NCBI GenBank assembly: GCA_947626485.1
Contig: CANQSG010000120.1
Coordinates: forward strand, 1 to 6,000
Direction of reading: 5' to 3'
Source of the DNA: an uncultured Clostridia bacterium
GTDB taxonomy: Bacteria > Bacillota > Clostridia > Oscillospirales > Acutalibacteraceae
DNA: 6,000 nt
The notes beneath the pieces are model-generated. The model was not told where the DNA came from. It ran no database searches and saw only the letters and a list, made by a program, of their open reading frames with translations. Below are positions 1-5,353 of this stretch, one piece after another (position 1 is the first letter of the stretch; every line of letters begins with the position of its first letter). Position numbers and translations under genes: made by a program.

Positions 1-32
1 CTACATTCCAATCATTCCGGCTGATTACAAAA

Positions 33-83
33 GCCGAAGGGAGAGGACTTCCTTACGGAGCCTCTCCCTTCGGCGGTTTTTTT
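33..83. terminator. Rho-independent terminator, probably bidirectional
   Basis: Bases 33-46 (GCCGAAGGGAGAGG) pair perfectly with 61-74 over 14 bp. The apical part can pair further (C51-G58, C52-G57, T50-A59) around a TTAC loop. On the plus strand the stem is followed by seven T (77-83), so it would end a gene entering from the left of the window. On the minus strand it is followed by four T (complement of 29-32) and lies 20 bp beyond the mazF stop codon, so it also closes the minus-strand gene cluster. The arrangement suggests a convergent neighbour outside the window. The plus-strand side looks stronger because of its longer T run. Confidence 0.9.
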
Positions 84-94
84 CGGTTTTCGGC

Positions 95-475
95 TTATGT
101 AGCCGCGTTGTGGCTGACCCGGGCGGCGGGGGTCAGGCCGAAGCTGACGGACAGGGCTTGGTCGACGCGATCCATGGCGCCGACATCGAGCCGTCCCATT
201 TTTTCCTTCAGGCGGCGCTTGTCGATCGTGCGCACCTGTTCGAGCAGAATGATGGAATCCCGCGCCAGACCGCAGCCCGTCTCGGCGTTGACCCGGATAT
301 GCGTCGGCAGGTCGGCCTTGTCGCGCTGGCTGGTGATGGCCGCGGCGATGACCGTGGGGCTGAAGCGATTTCCGACGTCGTTCTGCACGATCAGAACCGG
401 GCGAATGCCGCCCTGCTCCGAGCCGACCACGGGACTCAAATCCGCGTAATAAATGTCTCCTCGTTTGACTGTCAT
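95..475 (-). CDS. mazF: MazF/EndoA (NdoA)-type mRNA interferase toxin
   Basis: This encodes a 126-residue endoribonuclease of the PemK/MazF family, which cleaves single-stranded mRNA at short specific sites (UACAU for the Bacillus enzyme) and slows growth under stress. The N-terminus (VKRGDIYYADLSPVVGSEQG) is nearly identical to what I know of B. subtilis NdoA. Arg25 (in GGIRPVL) and Thr48 (in AAAIT) fall at the positions of the known catalytic pair. The NRFSPT and DSIILLEQVRTIDKRRL blocks are also conserved. Length is about 10 residues above the usual 116, the excess lying in a C-terminal tail after SVSFGL. The ATG at 475 is chosen because homology begins there and GGAGAG lies 10 nt upstream. 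The open frame continues upstream to 718, but that extension is low-complexity and overlaps the 45-residue gene, so it is rejected. No MazE/NdoAI antitoxin precedes it. It is the last gene before the terminator. Confidence 0.95.
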   Translation of the reverse strand: MTVKRGDIYYADLSPVVGSEQGGIRPVLIVQNDVGNRFSPTVIAAAITSQRDKADLPTHIRVNAETGCGLARDSIILLEQVRTIDKRRLKEKMGRLDVGAMDRVDQALSVSFGLTPAARVSHNAAT

Positions 476-485
476 TTGCGTTTCA

Positions 486-491
486 CTCTCC
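486..491 (-). promoter_or_regulatory. Ribosome binding site fixing the mazF start
   Basis: GGAGAG on the minus strand, 10 nt before the ATG at 475. It supports the short MazF (start MTVKRG) over the longer open frame that begins at 718. Confidence 0.7.
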
Positions 492-511
492 GCGCTGGTT
501 TTGGTACTACT

Positions 512-555
512 ATTTTGACCGGCGCGCGCGCAGTTTAAACGGCGGCGGTCAAAAT
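512..555. promoter_or_regulatory. 10-bp perfect inverted repeat upstream of mazF, possible operator
   Basis: ATTTTGACCG (512-521) and CGGTCAAAAT (546-555) are perfect inverted copies separated by 24 bp. After one mismatch, three more pairs match inward (523-525 with 542-544). The spacer holds an alternating GC run (521-530) and the palindrome GTTTAAAC (533-540). The element ends about 37 bp before the mazF start codon, a plausible place for an operator or for a hairpin in the leader RNA. The right arm reads TTGACC on the minus strand, like a -35 box, but no convincing -10 lies 16-18 bp downstream, so I do not assign a promoter. On the plus strand the right arm runs into six T, so a weak terminator in that direction is an alternative reading. 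Confidence 0.4.
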
Positions 556-623
556 TTTTTGTTTCCCGTTCCAGCGTATGCGAAGAGGGCGTCCGACGAC
601 AACCCCGGCTTTGTCCGGTTCGA

Positions 624-761
624 TCAATAGGCGCCGGGGAACCACTCGCCGTCCCCGCCCTCGTCGGGCCCCCAGGGGTCGGGGACGAAGGTCGAGTCGT
701 TGATCGGCGTCGTCTCATAGGCGGTCAGAAACAGCATCGGTTCTTCAAAGGGTCGTTTCAT
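624..761 (-). CDS. 45-residue acidic small protein, unknown function
   Basis: This short gene begins at ATG (761) and stops at TGA (624). It is preceded by GAGGAG (768-773) at a 6-nt spacing, one of the best ribosome binding sites here. The product starts with the basic patch MKRPFEEPMLFLTAYETT, continues with INDSTFVPDPWG, and ends in a Gly/Asp/Glu-rich tail with two Trp, closing in WFPGAY. It has no Cys, no signal peptide and no membrane segment, and is strongly acidic after residue 6. The lay-out resembles small hypothetical proteins that I recall from gut Clostridia, with a Lys-x-Pro-[FY]-Glu-x-Pro start and an acidic Gly-rich end; I know no established function for these. It lies 38 nt downstream of the first acyltransferase gene and 148 nt upstream of mazF, so it is probably cotranscribed with the acyltransferases. 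A peptide precursor or a small partner protein is possible, but this is speculation. Confidence 0.65.
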   Translation of the reverse strand: MKRPFEEPMLFLTAYETTPINDSTFVPDPWGPDEGGDGEWFPGAY

Positions 762-767
762 GGCAAT

Positions 768-773
768 CTCCTC
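768..773 (-). promoter_or_regulatory. Ribosome binding site of the 45-residue gene
   Basis: GAGGAG on the minus strand, 6 nt before the ATG at 761. It is the main evidence that the short reading frame is translated. Confidence 0.7.
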
Positions 774-799
774 TTTCTCGGGGTTTTTATTTCTGTCAA

Positions 800-1969
800 T
801 TATTGCAGGCGCGCGAGGCGGTCTGCCGCGCGGCGCATCAGCGCAGAGAGGCGGTCGTAAAGCCAGCCGGCGAAGCGGTTCACGGGCTTTTTGAGCAGCA
901 GCGCGTAGAGCGTACTGCTCACCAGCGCAAAGAGCGCGACGAGCAACGTCAGCACCGGCAGCCAGAGCAGCGGCAAAAAATCGCCGAAGCGTTCGAGGAA
1001 AAAAGCGACGAACGGCGGCCGATAATATTGGCGCAGCAGGGCATTTTCATGAATGATATAAAGCAACATGGACAAACCGGCGAGCGCATTGATCGTTTTG
1101 CTGCGGAAGGTGGCGCGACGCGCGAGCATCAGCAGCGAAAAGGCGATCAGGATCAGCGCCGGATTGAGCAGGCTGGAAAAGAGCAGCAGGCGGTTCGAAA
1201 AGGCGGAAAACCGCAGGCCGAGCAGGTCGAGAAGCCCGACGGAAGCGATATGCACCGCGAGACTGCCGGCGAGCAGGATCGCCATGCGGCGCGGGTCGTC
1301 GATCGTTTTGCGCAAATAGCGGCGGGCATAGGCGAGGGCGAAATAAACGGCGACCCAGGTCACGAGGTTACAGACGAGAAAGCCCCACGCCTCGGGAAAA
1401 ACGGCGCAGCCGAGCCGCAAAAGGACGAGGGCGGCAAAGGCGAGCAGCAGCCGGCGCTGATCCAGCGCGACGAGCAGCCGGTTCAAAAGCGGGCAGAGCA
1501 GGCCGAAGAGCAGATAGCAGGTCAGATACCAGTTGTTGGCAAACGTGGTCGGAAAGAGCTGGTGCAGGATCGTTTTCGGCGGAAGCGCGCCGCCGCGCAG
1601 CGCGAGTACGCAGACGAGGATCAAAACCGAAACCGTCCAGATCGTCAGAAACATCTGAAACAGCTTGCGGCTCGACGGGATTTTCCCGTCGAGGAAAAAC
1701 CACGCGGAGCACAGGAAGAAGATGTGATTTCCCAGCGCGCCGTGATACCCGAACAGGGCGGCGAAAAAGCGCTGCGGGTCGCACGTCGCCCGGTAGAGCG
1801 GGACGGCAGCGGCCGGCGCGGCGGCTTCGAAGTCAGTCACCGTCTGAAACACGTGGGAGGAAATAATCAGCAGGATCGCAAAGAGTTTCAACAGCTCGAT
1901 GCCGGAATTTCTTTCTCTTTGTCTGTCTGCCAACGCAGCGCCGCCCGTCCGCATTTTCTCAACCCCCAT
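800..1969 (-). CDS. Acyltransferase-3 family membrane protein, downstream copy
   Basis: This is a 389-residue polytopic membrane protein of the acyltransferase 3 family (Acyl_transf_3), whose members move acyl, usually acetyl, groups onto extracytoplasmic glycans or other envelope and exported molecules. Visible hallmarks are the first membrane helix (IELLKLFAILLIISSHVF) with the conserved His39, then FFLCSAWFFLDGK in place of the usual FF-x-SG-FL block. Next come NNWYLTCYLLFGLLCPLLN and a late LLYIIHEN segment (His307). About ten hydrophobic helices are apparent, followed by a basic tail ending RLARLQ. The substrate cannot be predicted. I start at ATG 1969 by comparison with the upstream paralogue. 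ATG 1954 (preceded by GGGGG) is a real alternative, while a TTG-started frame reaching 2023 is unlikely because it reads through duplicated non-coding DNA. The copy differs from its neighbour through most of the middle, but the first 43 residues are almost identical. Only 73 nt separate the two genes. Confidence 0.9.
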   Translation of the reverse strand: MGVEKMRTGGAALADRQRERNSGIELLKLFAILLIISSHVFQTVTDFEAAAPAAAVPLYRATCDPQRFFAALFGYHGALGNHIFFLCSAWFFLDGKIPSSRKLFQMFLTIWTVSVLILVCVLALRGGALPPKTILHQLFPTTFANNWYLTCYLLFGLLCPLLNRLLVALDQRRLLLAFAALVLLRLGCAVFPEAWGFLVCNLVTWVAVYFALAYARRYLRKTIDDPRRMAILLAGSLAVHIASVGLLDLLGLRFSAFSNRLLLFSSLLNPALILIAFSLLMLARRATFRSKTINALAGLSMLLYIIHENALLRQYYRPPFVAFFLERFGDFLPLLWLPVLTLLVALFALVSSTLYALLLKKPVNRFAGWLYDRLSALMRRAADRLARLQ

Positions 1970-2017
1970 TGCAAAATCGTTTCGTTCCCGCCGGTTACCG
2001 GGATTTTTTGGCGCCGG
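1845..2017. repeat. 173-bp near-identical direct repeat, copy A
   Basis: This tract matches 3094-3266 at 168 of 173 positions with no gaps, at a constant offset of 1249 bp. It covers the first 43 codons of the downstream acyltransferase and 48 bp before its ATG. All five differences are transitions. Outside the tract on both sides similarity drops abruptly, to the ordinary level of the paralogues on the left and to none on the right. Bases 1995-2015 correspond to the last six codons and stop of the stalk-protein gene, with TGA changed to TAA. They are a non-functional remnant here. Confidence 0.95.
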
Positions 2018-2042
2018 AATCAAGGACTATGCCCGAAGCTGT

Positions 2043-3218
2043 TTATTGCAGACGCACGAGCCGTTCCGTCGCCCGATGTGCAAGCGCGGACAGGCGGTCG
2101 TAGAGCCAACCGGCGAAGCGGTTCACGGGTTTTTTGAGCAGTAGAGCGTAGAGAATGCTGCAAACAAGCGCAAAGAGCGCGACGATCAAGGTCAACACGA
2201 GCAGAACAAGCAGCGGAGCCCCGTCGCCGAAGCGTCGAAGGAGAAGCTCCGCGAAGGGTGGCCGATAATACCGGCGCAGCAGAATGTTTTCATGGATGAT
2301 ATAAAGTAACATAGACAGCCCTGCAAGCCCGTTGATCGTTTTGCTGTGGAATGTTGCGCGGCGTGCCAACATCAGCAGAGCAAAGGAGACCAGCAGCGGG
2401 AACGGATAAAGCAGACTGGAAAAAAGCAACAGGCGATTCGAAAAGGCGGAAAACCGCAAGCCGAGCAGGTTCAGAAGCCCGACGGTGGCGAGATGCGCCG
2501 CCAGTCCGGCAACCAGCAGAGCTGCCATGCGACGTGGGCTTTCGATCGTCTTGCGCAGATAACGGTGAGCATAGGCGAGGGCAAAATAGATGACGATCCA
2601 GGTCACCAGCTCGGAGCCAAGAAGCTCCCATGACCCACGCACAAGAAAGCAAAAGCCGAAGCGAAACAGGACGAGACCGACGGAAATGAGCAGCAGTCGG
2701 CGCTGTTCCATGGCAAAGATCAATCGATTCAAAACCGGGCAGATCAAGGCGAACACCAGATAACAGGTCAAATACCAGTTATTGGAATAGGAGGTCGGAA
2801 AAAATTGACGGAGGAGAAGCTTCGGCGTCATCGCGCCGCCGGAAAACGGGAAAGCAATCCCAAAAAGTAGGACGGATACCGTCCAAATCGTCAGAAGCGT
2901 CTGAAACAGCTTGCGGCGGGACGGAATTTTCCCGTCTAAAAAGAACCACGCGGAGCATAAAAAGAAAATACCATTTCCAAATGCGCCGTGGTATCCGAAT
3001 AAGGAAGCGAAGAAAAACTGCGGATTTACGGTTGCCCGATCGAGCGGAATCGCAGACGGAATCGGATCTGTGTCCCCAAGCCCCGCCAGCGTTTGAAACA
3101 CGTGGGAGGAAATAATCAGCAGGATCGCGAAGAGCTTCAACAGCTCGATGCCGGAATTTCTTTCTCTTTGTCTGTCTGCCAACGCAGCGCCGCCCGCCCG
3201 CATTTTCTCAGCCCCCAT
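2043..3218 (-). CDS. Acyltransferase-3 family membrane protein, upstream copy
   Basis: This 391-residue polytopic membrane protein is the tandem paralogue of the gene just downstream and belongs to the same acyltransferase 3 family. It shares the basic N-terminus, His39 in the first helix, FFLCSAWFFLDGK, NNWYLTCYLVFALICPVLN, LLYIIHEN (His309) and the LYALLLKKPVNRFAGWLYDRLSA tail. The two proteins differ most in the loop after helix 1 and in the middle helices, where this copy is also visibly less G+C-rich. The ATG at 3218 lies 25 nt after the stop of the stalk-protein gene, so the two are probably cotranscribed. The Shine-Dalgarno for this ATG is weak. ATG 3203, with GGGGG eight or so bases upstream, would give a protein five residues shorter. 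Function is inferred to be O-acylation of an envelope or exported substrate; the acceptor is unknown. Confidence 0.9.
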   Translation of the reverse strand: MGAEKMRAGGAALADRQRERNSGIELLKLFAILLIISSHVFQTLAGLGDTDPIPSAIPLDRATVNPQFFFASLFGYHGAFGNGIFFLCSAWFFLDGKIPSRRKLFQTLLTIWTVSVLLFGIAFPFSGGAMTPKLLLRQFFPTSYSNNWYLTCYLVFALICPVLNRLIFAMEQRRLLLISVGLVLFRFGFCFLVRGSWELLGSELVTWIVIYFALAYAHRYLRKTIESPRRMAALLVAGLAAHLATVGLLNLLGLRFSAFSNRLLLFSSLLYPFPLLVSFALLMLARRATFHSKTINGLAGLSMLLYIIHENILLRRYYRPPFAELLLRRFGDGAPLLVLLVLTLIVALFALVCSILYALLLKKPVNRFAGWLYDRLSALAHRATERLVRLQ

Positions 3219-3266
3219 TGCAAAATCGTTTCGTTCCCGCCGGTCACCGGGATTTTTTGGCGCCGG
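3094..3266. repeat. 173-bp near-identical direct repeat, copy B
   Basis: Partner of 1845-2017. This copy holds the intact junction: the end of the stalk-protein gene (GAKKSR and TGA, 3244-3264), the 25-nt gap, and the first 43 codons of the upstream acyltransferase. As the junction is functional here, this copy represents the original arrangement and the other is the derivative. Confidence 0.95.
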
Positions 3267-3843
3267 TGGGGGAAAGGAAGCGTTTGCGGTTGACGTAGAC
3301 GAGGGCGGCGATCGAGGCGGCGGCGAGGGTGACGGGCAGGAGGATCCAGAGGCGGATTCGACCCGCGAGGTCGAGAATGTTTTTCTTTCCCGGCTGTTCG
3401 GGCTGCTCGGTCAGGGTGAAATCCTCCTTGCCGTCGTCGCTGACGAGCGAGACGTCGTCGTCCGGGTCGTCAGCGGGCAGGGTGGTGTTGCCGCCGGTCG
3501 TGCCGGGTGCGGGCGTCTGCGTGGGAGGCTGCGACGTTGTAGCGGCGCCGTTGCCGGTCGAGGCGGTGCTGCTGACCGAAGAGCTACTCGATTGCGGCTC
3601 GTCGGACGTCTCGCCTTCGGAGGAAACATCGGACGAGGAATCCGCCGAGACGGTCGGTTCGTCCTGCGAAGAAGGCGCCGGTTCCGGCTCGTCGGACCCT
3701 TCGGCGGGAGAGACGGCGGAGGTGGGATCCGCCGGGGCGGGGTCGGAAGAGGACTCCTCCGCCGCGGCGAAGCAGAGACTGCCGAAGGAAATCAGAAAAA
3801 TCAGCACGAGAACGAGGGTGATGCGGCGCTCCTGTTTGTGCAC
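3244..3843 (-). CDS. Secreted single-pass membrane protein with Ser/Pro/Asp-rich stalk
   Basis: This 199-residue protein belongs to no family I recognise. Residues 1-7 are basic, 8-26 form a hydrophobic signal sequence (LVLVLIFLISFG), and a signal peptidase I site is likely after LCFA (about residue 26). Residues 29-150 are a low-complexity acidic linker rich in Ser, Pro, Thr, Asp and Glu, with a run of five Ser near its middle. Residues 165-185 are a hydrophobic membrane segment (LWILLPVTLAAASIAALVYV) followed by a basic cytoplasmic tail. The expected topology is outside linker, inside C-terminus. The start is GTG at 3843, supported by a perfect AGGAGG 10 nt upstream. It sits 40 nt after proS and 25 nt before the acyltransferase gene. 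A stalk, spacer or glycosylated surface protein is plausible. A long opposing frame covers the same DNA, but the signal peptide, membrane anchor and ribosome binding site favour this strand. Confidence 0.8.
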   Translation of the reverse strand: MHKQERRITLVLVLIFLISFGSLCFAAAEESSSDPAPADPTSAVSPAEGSDEPEPAPSSQDEPTVSADSSSDVSSEGETSDEPQSSSSSVSSTASTGNGAATTSQPPTQTPAPGTTGGNTTLPADDPDDDVSLVSDDGKEDFTLTEQPEQPGKKNILDLAGRIRLWILLPVTLAAASIAALVYVNRKRFLSPTGAKKSR

Positions 3844-3853
3844 TGCCGTTGTA

Positions 3854-3859
3854 CCTCCT
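3854..3859 (-). promoter_or_regulatory. Ribosome binding site fixing the GTG start at 3843
   Basis: A perfect AGGAGG on the minus strand, 10 nt before the GTG at 3843. No ATG is available nearby in this frame, and this site decides the unusual start. Confidence 0.8.
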
Positions 3860-3860
3860 C

Positions 3861-3877
3861 GCGGGAAAAAAGCCCGC
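3861..3877 (-). other. Small intercistronic stem-loop after proS
   Basis: On the minus strand GCGGG (3877-3873) can pair with CCCGC (3865-3861) around a CTTTTTT loop, starting 6 nt beyond the proS stop and ending just before the AGGAGG of the next gene. The T run is in the loop, not after the stem, so it is not a standard terminator. It could protect the proS message or limit access to the next ribosome binding site. Confidence 0.4.
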
Positions 3878-3883
3878 TTCGAT

Positions 3884-5281
3884 TTAATATGCCTTGCCCC
3901 AGTAGAGCATGTGCTTGGCGGGGCGGCCGCAGCAGACGCAGACGTCGGAAACGGGCTCCTGCGCGAAGGGAATGCAGCGGGAGCTGACGCCCGCCCGCTC
4001 TTTGAGCGCGTCCTCGCAGGCGCGGTCGCCGCACCACATGGCTTTGATCAGCCCCGGGCGGTTGTCGGCGATCTCGATGAGCTCGGGCAGGGAGCGCGCC
4101 GTGTAGGTCATGGCGCTGCGGCGGGCGAGGGCGTTTTCATAAAGCCCGTCGCGCACCGCGTCGAGCAGCTGCGGGATACGCGTTTCGACCTCGTCGAGCG
4201 AGAGGACGGTCTTTTCGCGGTTGTCCCGCCGGACGGCGACGCACTGATTCTGTTCGATGTCGCGCGGGCCGATCTCGATGCGCAGCGGGACGCCCTTCAT
4301 CTCGTACTCGGCGAACTTCCAGCCGGGCGACTGGTCGCAGACGTCGATCGCGGCGCGGCAGACCTTGCGCAGCCGCTCGTAAAGGGCGTTCGCACGTTCG
4401 AGGACCTGCTTGGGGGCGACGGCGGACGGAAGCACCAGCCCGTTATCGTCGCCGTGCGCCATGATGATGGCGCCGATGAGCCGTGTGGAGACGCCCCAGG
4501 AGGTCTGGTGCGGATAGACGAGGCGGTTGCTTTCATCGGCGAACTGAATGCCGAAAGCGCGGGCGAAGCCGTCGCCGAAATAGTGCGAGGTGCCGCATTG
4601 CAGCGCCTTGCCGTCGTGCATCATCGCCTCGATCGTGTAGGTGGAGACGGCGCCGGCGAAGCGCTCCTTTTCGGTTTTTTGCCCCTGAATGACGGGGATG
4701 GCGAGCTGGTTCGTGACGAAGTCGGCGTAGACCCCCAGCATGCGGGTGGTCTCCTCCTGCGCCTGCTCGGGCGTGGCGTGGATCGTGTGTCCCTCCTGCC
4801 AGAGAAATTCGCGCGAGCGCAGGAAGGGGCGGGTCGTCTTTTCCCACCGCACGACGCTGCACCATTGGTTATAGAGCTTCGGCAGGTCGCGATAGGACTG
4901 CACCGTGTTGGCGTAATGCTCGCAGAACAGGGTTTCAGAGGTCGGTCGGACGCAGAGGCGCTCCTCGAGCTTTTCGTTGCCGCCGTGGGTCACCCAGGCG
5001 ACCTCGGGCGCAAAGCCCTCGACGTGGTCCTTTTCCTTTTGCAGCAGGCTTTCGGGGATAAAGAGCGGCATATAGACGTTTTCGTGCCCCGTCTCGACAA
5101 AGCGGTCGTTGAGCAGGCGCTGGATATGCTCCCAGATCGCGTAACCGTAAGGCCGGATAACGAGGCAGCCGCGCACGCTGGAATAATCGACGAGCTCGGC
5201 CTTGCGGACGACGTCGGTATACCATTGGGCAAAATCGTCCTCCATCGACGTGATGGATTTCACGAGTTTTTCATTCGACAT
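3884..5281 (-). CDS. proS: Prolyl-tRNA synthetase, archaeal/eukaryotic type
   Basis: This 465-residue class II aminoacyl-tRNA synthetase charges tRNA-Pro with proline in the cytoplasm. It is the short archaeal/eukaryotic-type form (ProS type 3), lacking the large editing insertion of the usual bacterial enzyme. Seen in order are MPLFIPESLL (71-80), VRPTSE (111-116), motif 2 with RWEKTTRPFLRSREFLWQEG (145-164), and motif 3 with GVSTRLIGAIIM (263-274) followed by HGDDNGLVLP. An anticodon-binding region follows. The C-terminal domain has CGDRAC (417-422) and CVCCG (448-452), a likely zinc site, and ends in GKAY with the C-terminal Tyr typical of this class. The ATG at 5281 is chosen because homology starts at MSNEKLVKSI and AGGTGA lies 5 nt upstream. 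An extension to 5332 would run through the promoter. It has its own promoter and leads into the stalk-protein gene after 40 nt. Confidence 0.97.
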   Translation of the reverse strand: MSNEKLVKSITSMEDDFAQWYTDVVRKAELVDYSSVRGCLVIRPYGYAIWEHIQRLLNDRFVETGHENVYMPLFIPESLLQKEKDHVEGFAPEVAWVTHGGNEKLEERLCVRPTSETLFCEHYANTVQSYRDLPKLYNQWCSVVRWEKTTRPFLRSREFLWQEGHTIHATPEQAQEETTRMLGVYADFVTNQLAIPVIQGQKTEKERFAGAVSTYTIEAMMHDGKALQCGTSHYFGDGFARAFGIQFADESNRLVYPHQTSWGVSTRLIGAIIMAHGDDNGLVLPSAVAPKQVLERANALYERLRKVCRAAIDVCDQSPGWKFAEYEMKGVPLRIEIGPRDIEQNQCVAVRRDNREKTVLSLDEVETRIPQLLDAVRDGLYENALARRSAMTYTARSLPELIEIADNRPGLIKAMWCGDRACEDALKERAGVSSRCIPFAQEPVSDVCVCCGRPAKHMLYWGKAY

Positions 5282-5299
5282 TTCAATCACCTTTTTTCT

Positions 5300-5328
5300 A
5301 TTATAAACGATGTGCGGCAAATTTGCAA
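5300..5328 (-). promoter_or_regulatory. Sigma-70/sigma-A-type promoter of proS
   Basis: On the minus strand TTGCAA (5328-5323) and a perfect TATAAT (5305-5300) are separated by 17 bp. Transcription should start near 5293, only about 12 nt before the proS ATG, so the Shine-Dalgarno AGGTGA (5292-5287) would lie at the very 5' end of the message. The palindrome GCAAATTTGC (5317-5326) overlaps the -35 box and might bind a regulator. There is no room for a T-box leader behind this promoter. Confidence 0.8.
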
Positions 5329-5353
5329 TCAAATTTCACGGCAGACGCTCGTT

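Noticed and set aside
547..552. TTGACC as the -35 box of a mazF promoter
   Set aside because: The sequence 16-18 bp downstream is an alternating GC run with no -10 likeness.
476..718. An 81-residue N-terminal extension of MazF in the same open frame
   Set aside because: It is low-complexity Arg/Ser/Pro sequence, overlaps the 45-residue gene in another frame, and MazF homology begins at the ATG with a ribosome binding site at 475.
1970..2023. TTG-started extension of the downstream acyltransferase
   Set aside because: It reads duplicated DNA that is the end of another gene in its other copy, has no ribosome binding site, and the paralogue has no equivalent start.
803..2137. A 444-codon plus-strand open frame
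   Set aside because: It is antisense to the acyltransferase gene. Its product is rich in Gln, Glu and Arg with no fold or motif, as expected of the reverse of hydrophobic Leu/Ala-rich codons.
800..3266. A transposon as the cause of the acyltransferase duplication
   Set aside because: No transposase, terminal inverted repeats or target-site duplications are visible at either end; plain tandem duplication explains the junctions.
3861..3877. The GCGGG/CCCGC hairpin as a terminator for proS
   Set aside because: The T run is inside the loop and the stem is followed directly by a ribosome binding site, not by a U tract.
5282..5332. Extension of ProS by 17 residues upstream of MSNEKL
   Set aside because: It would run through a near-consensus promoter and beyond the start of family homology.
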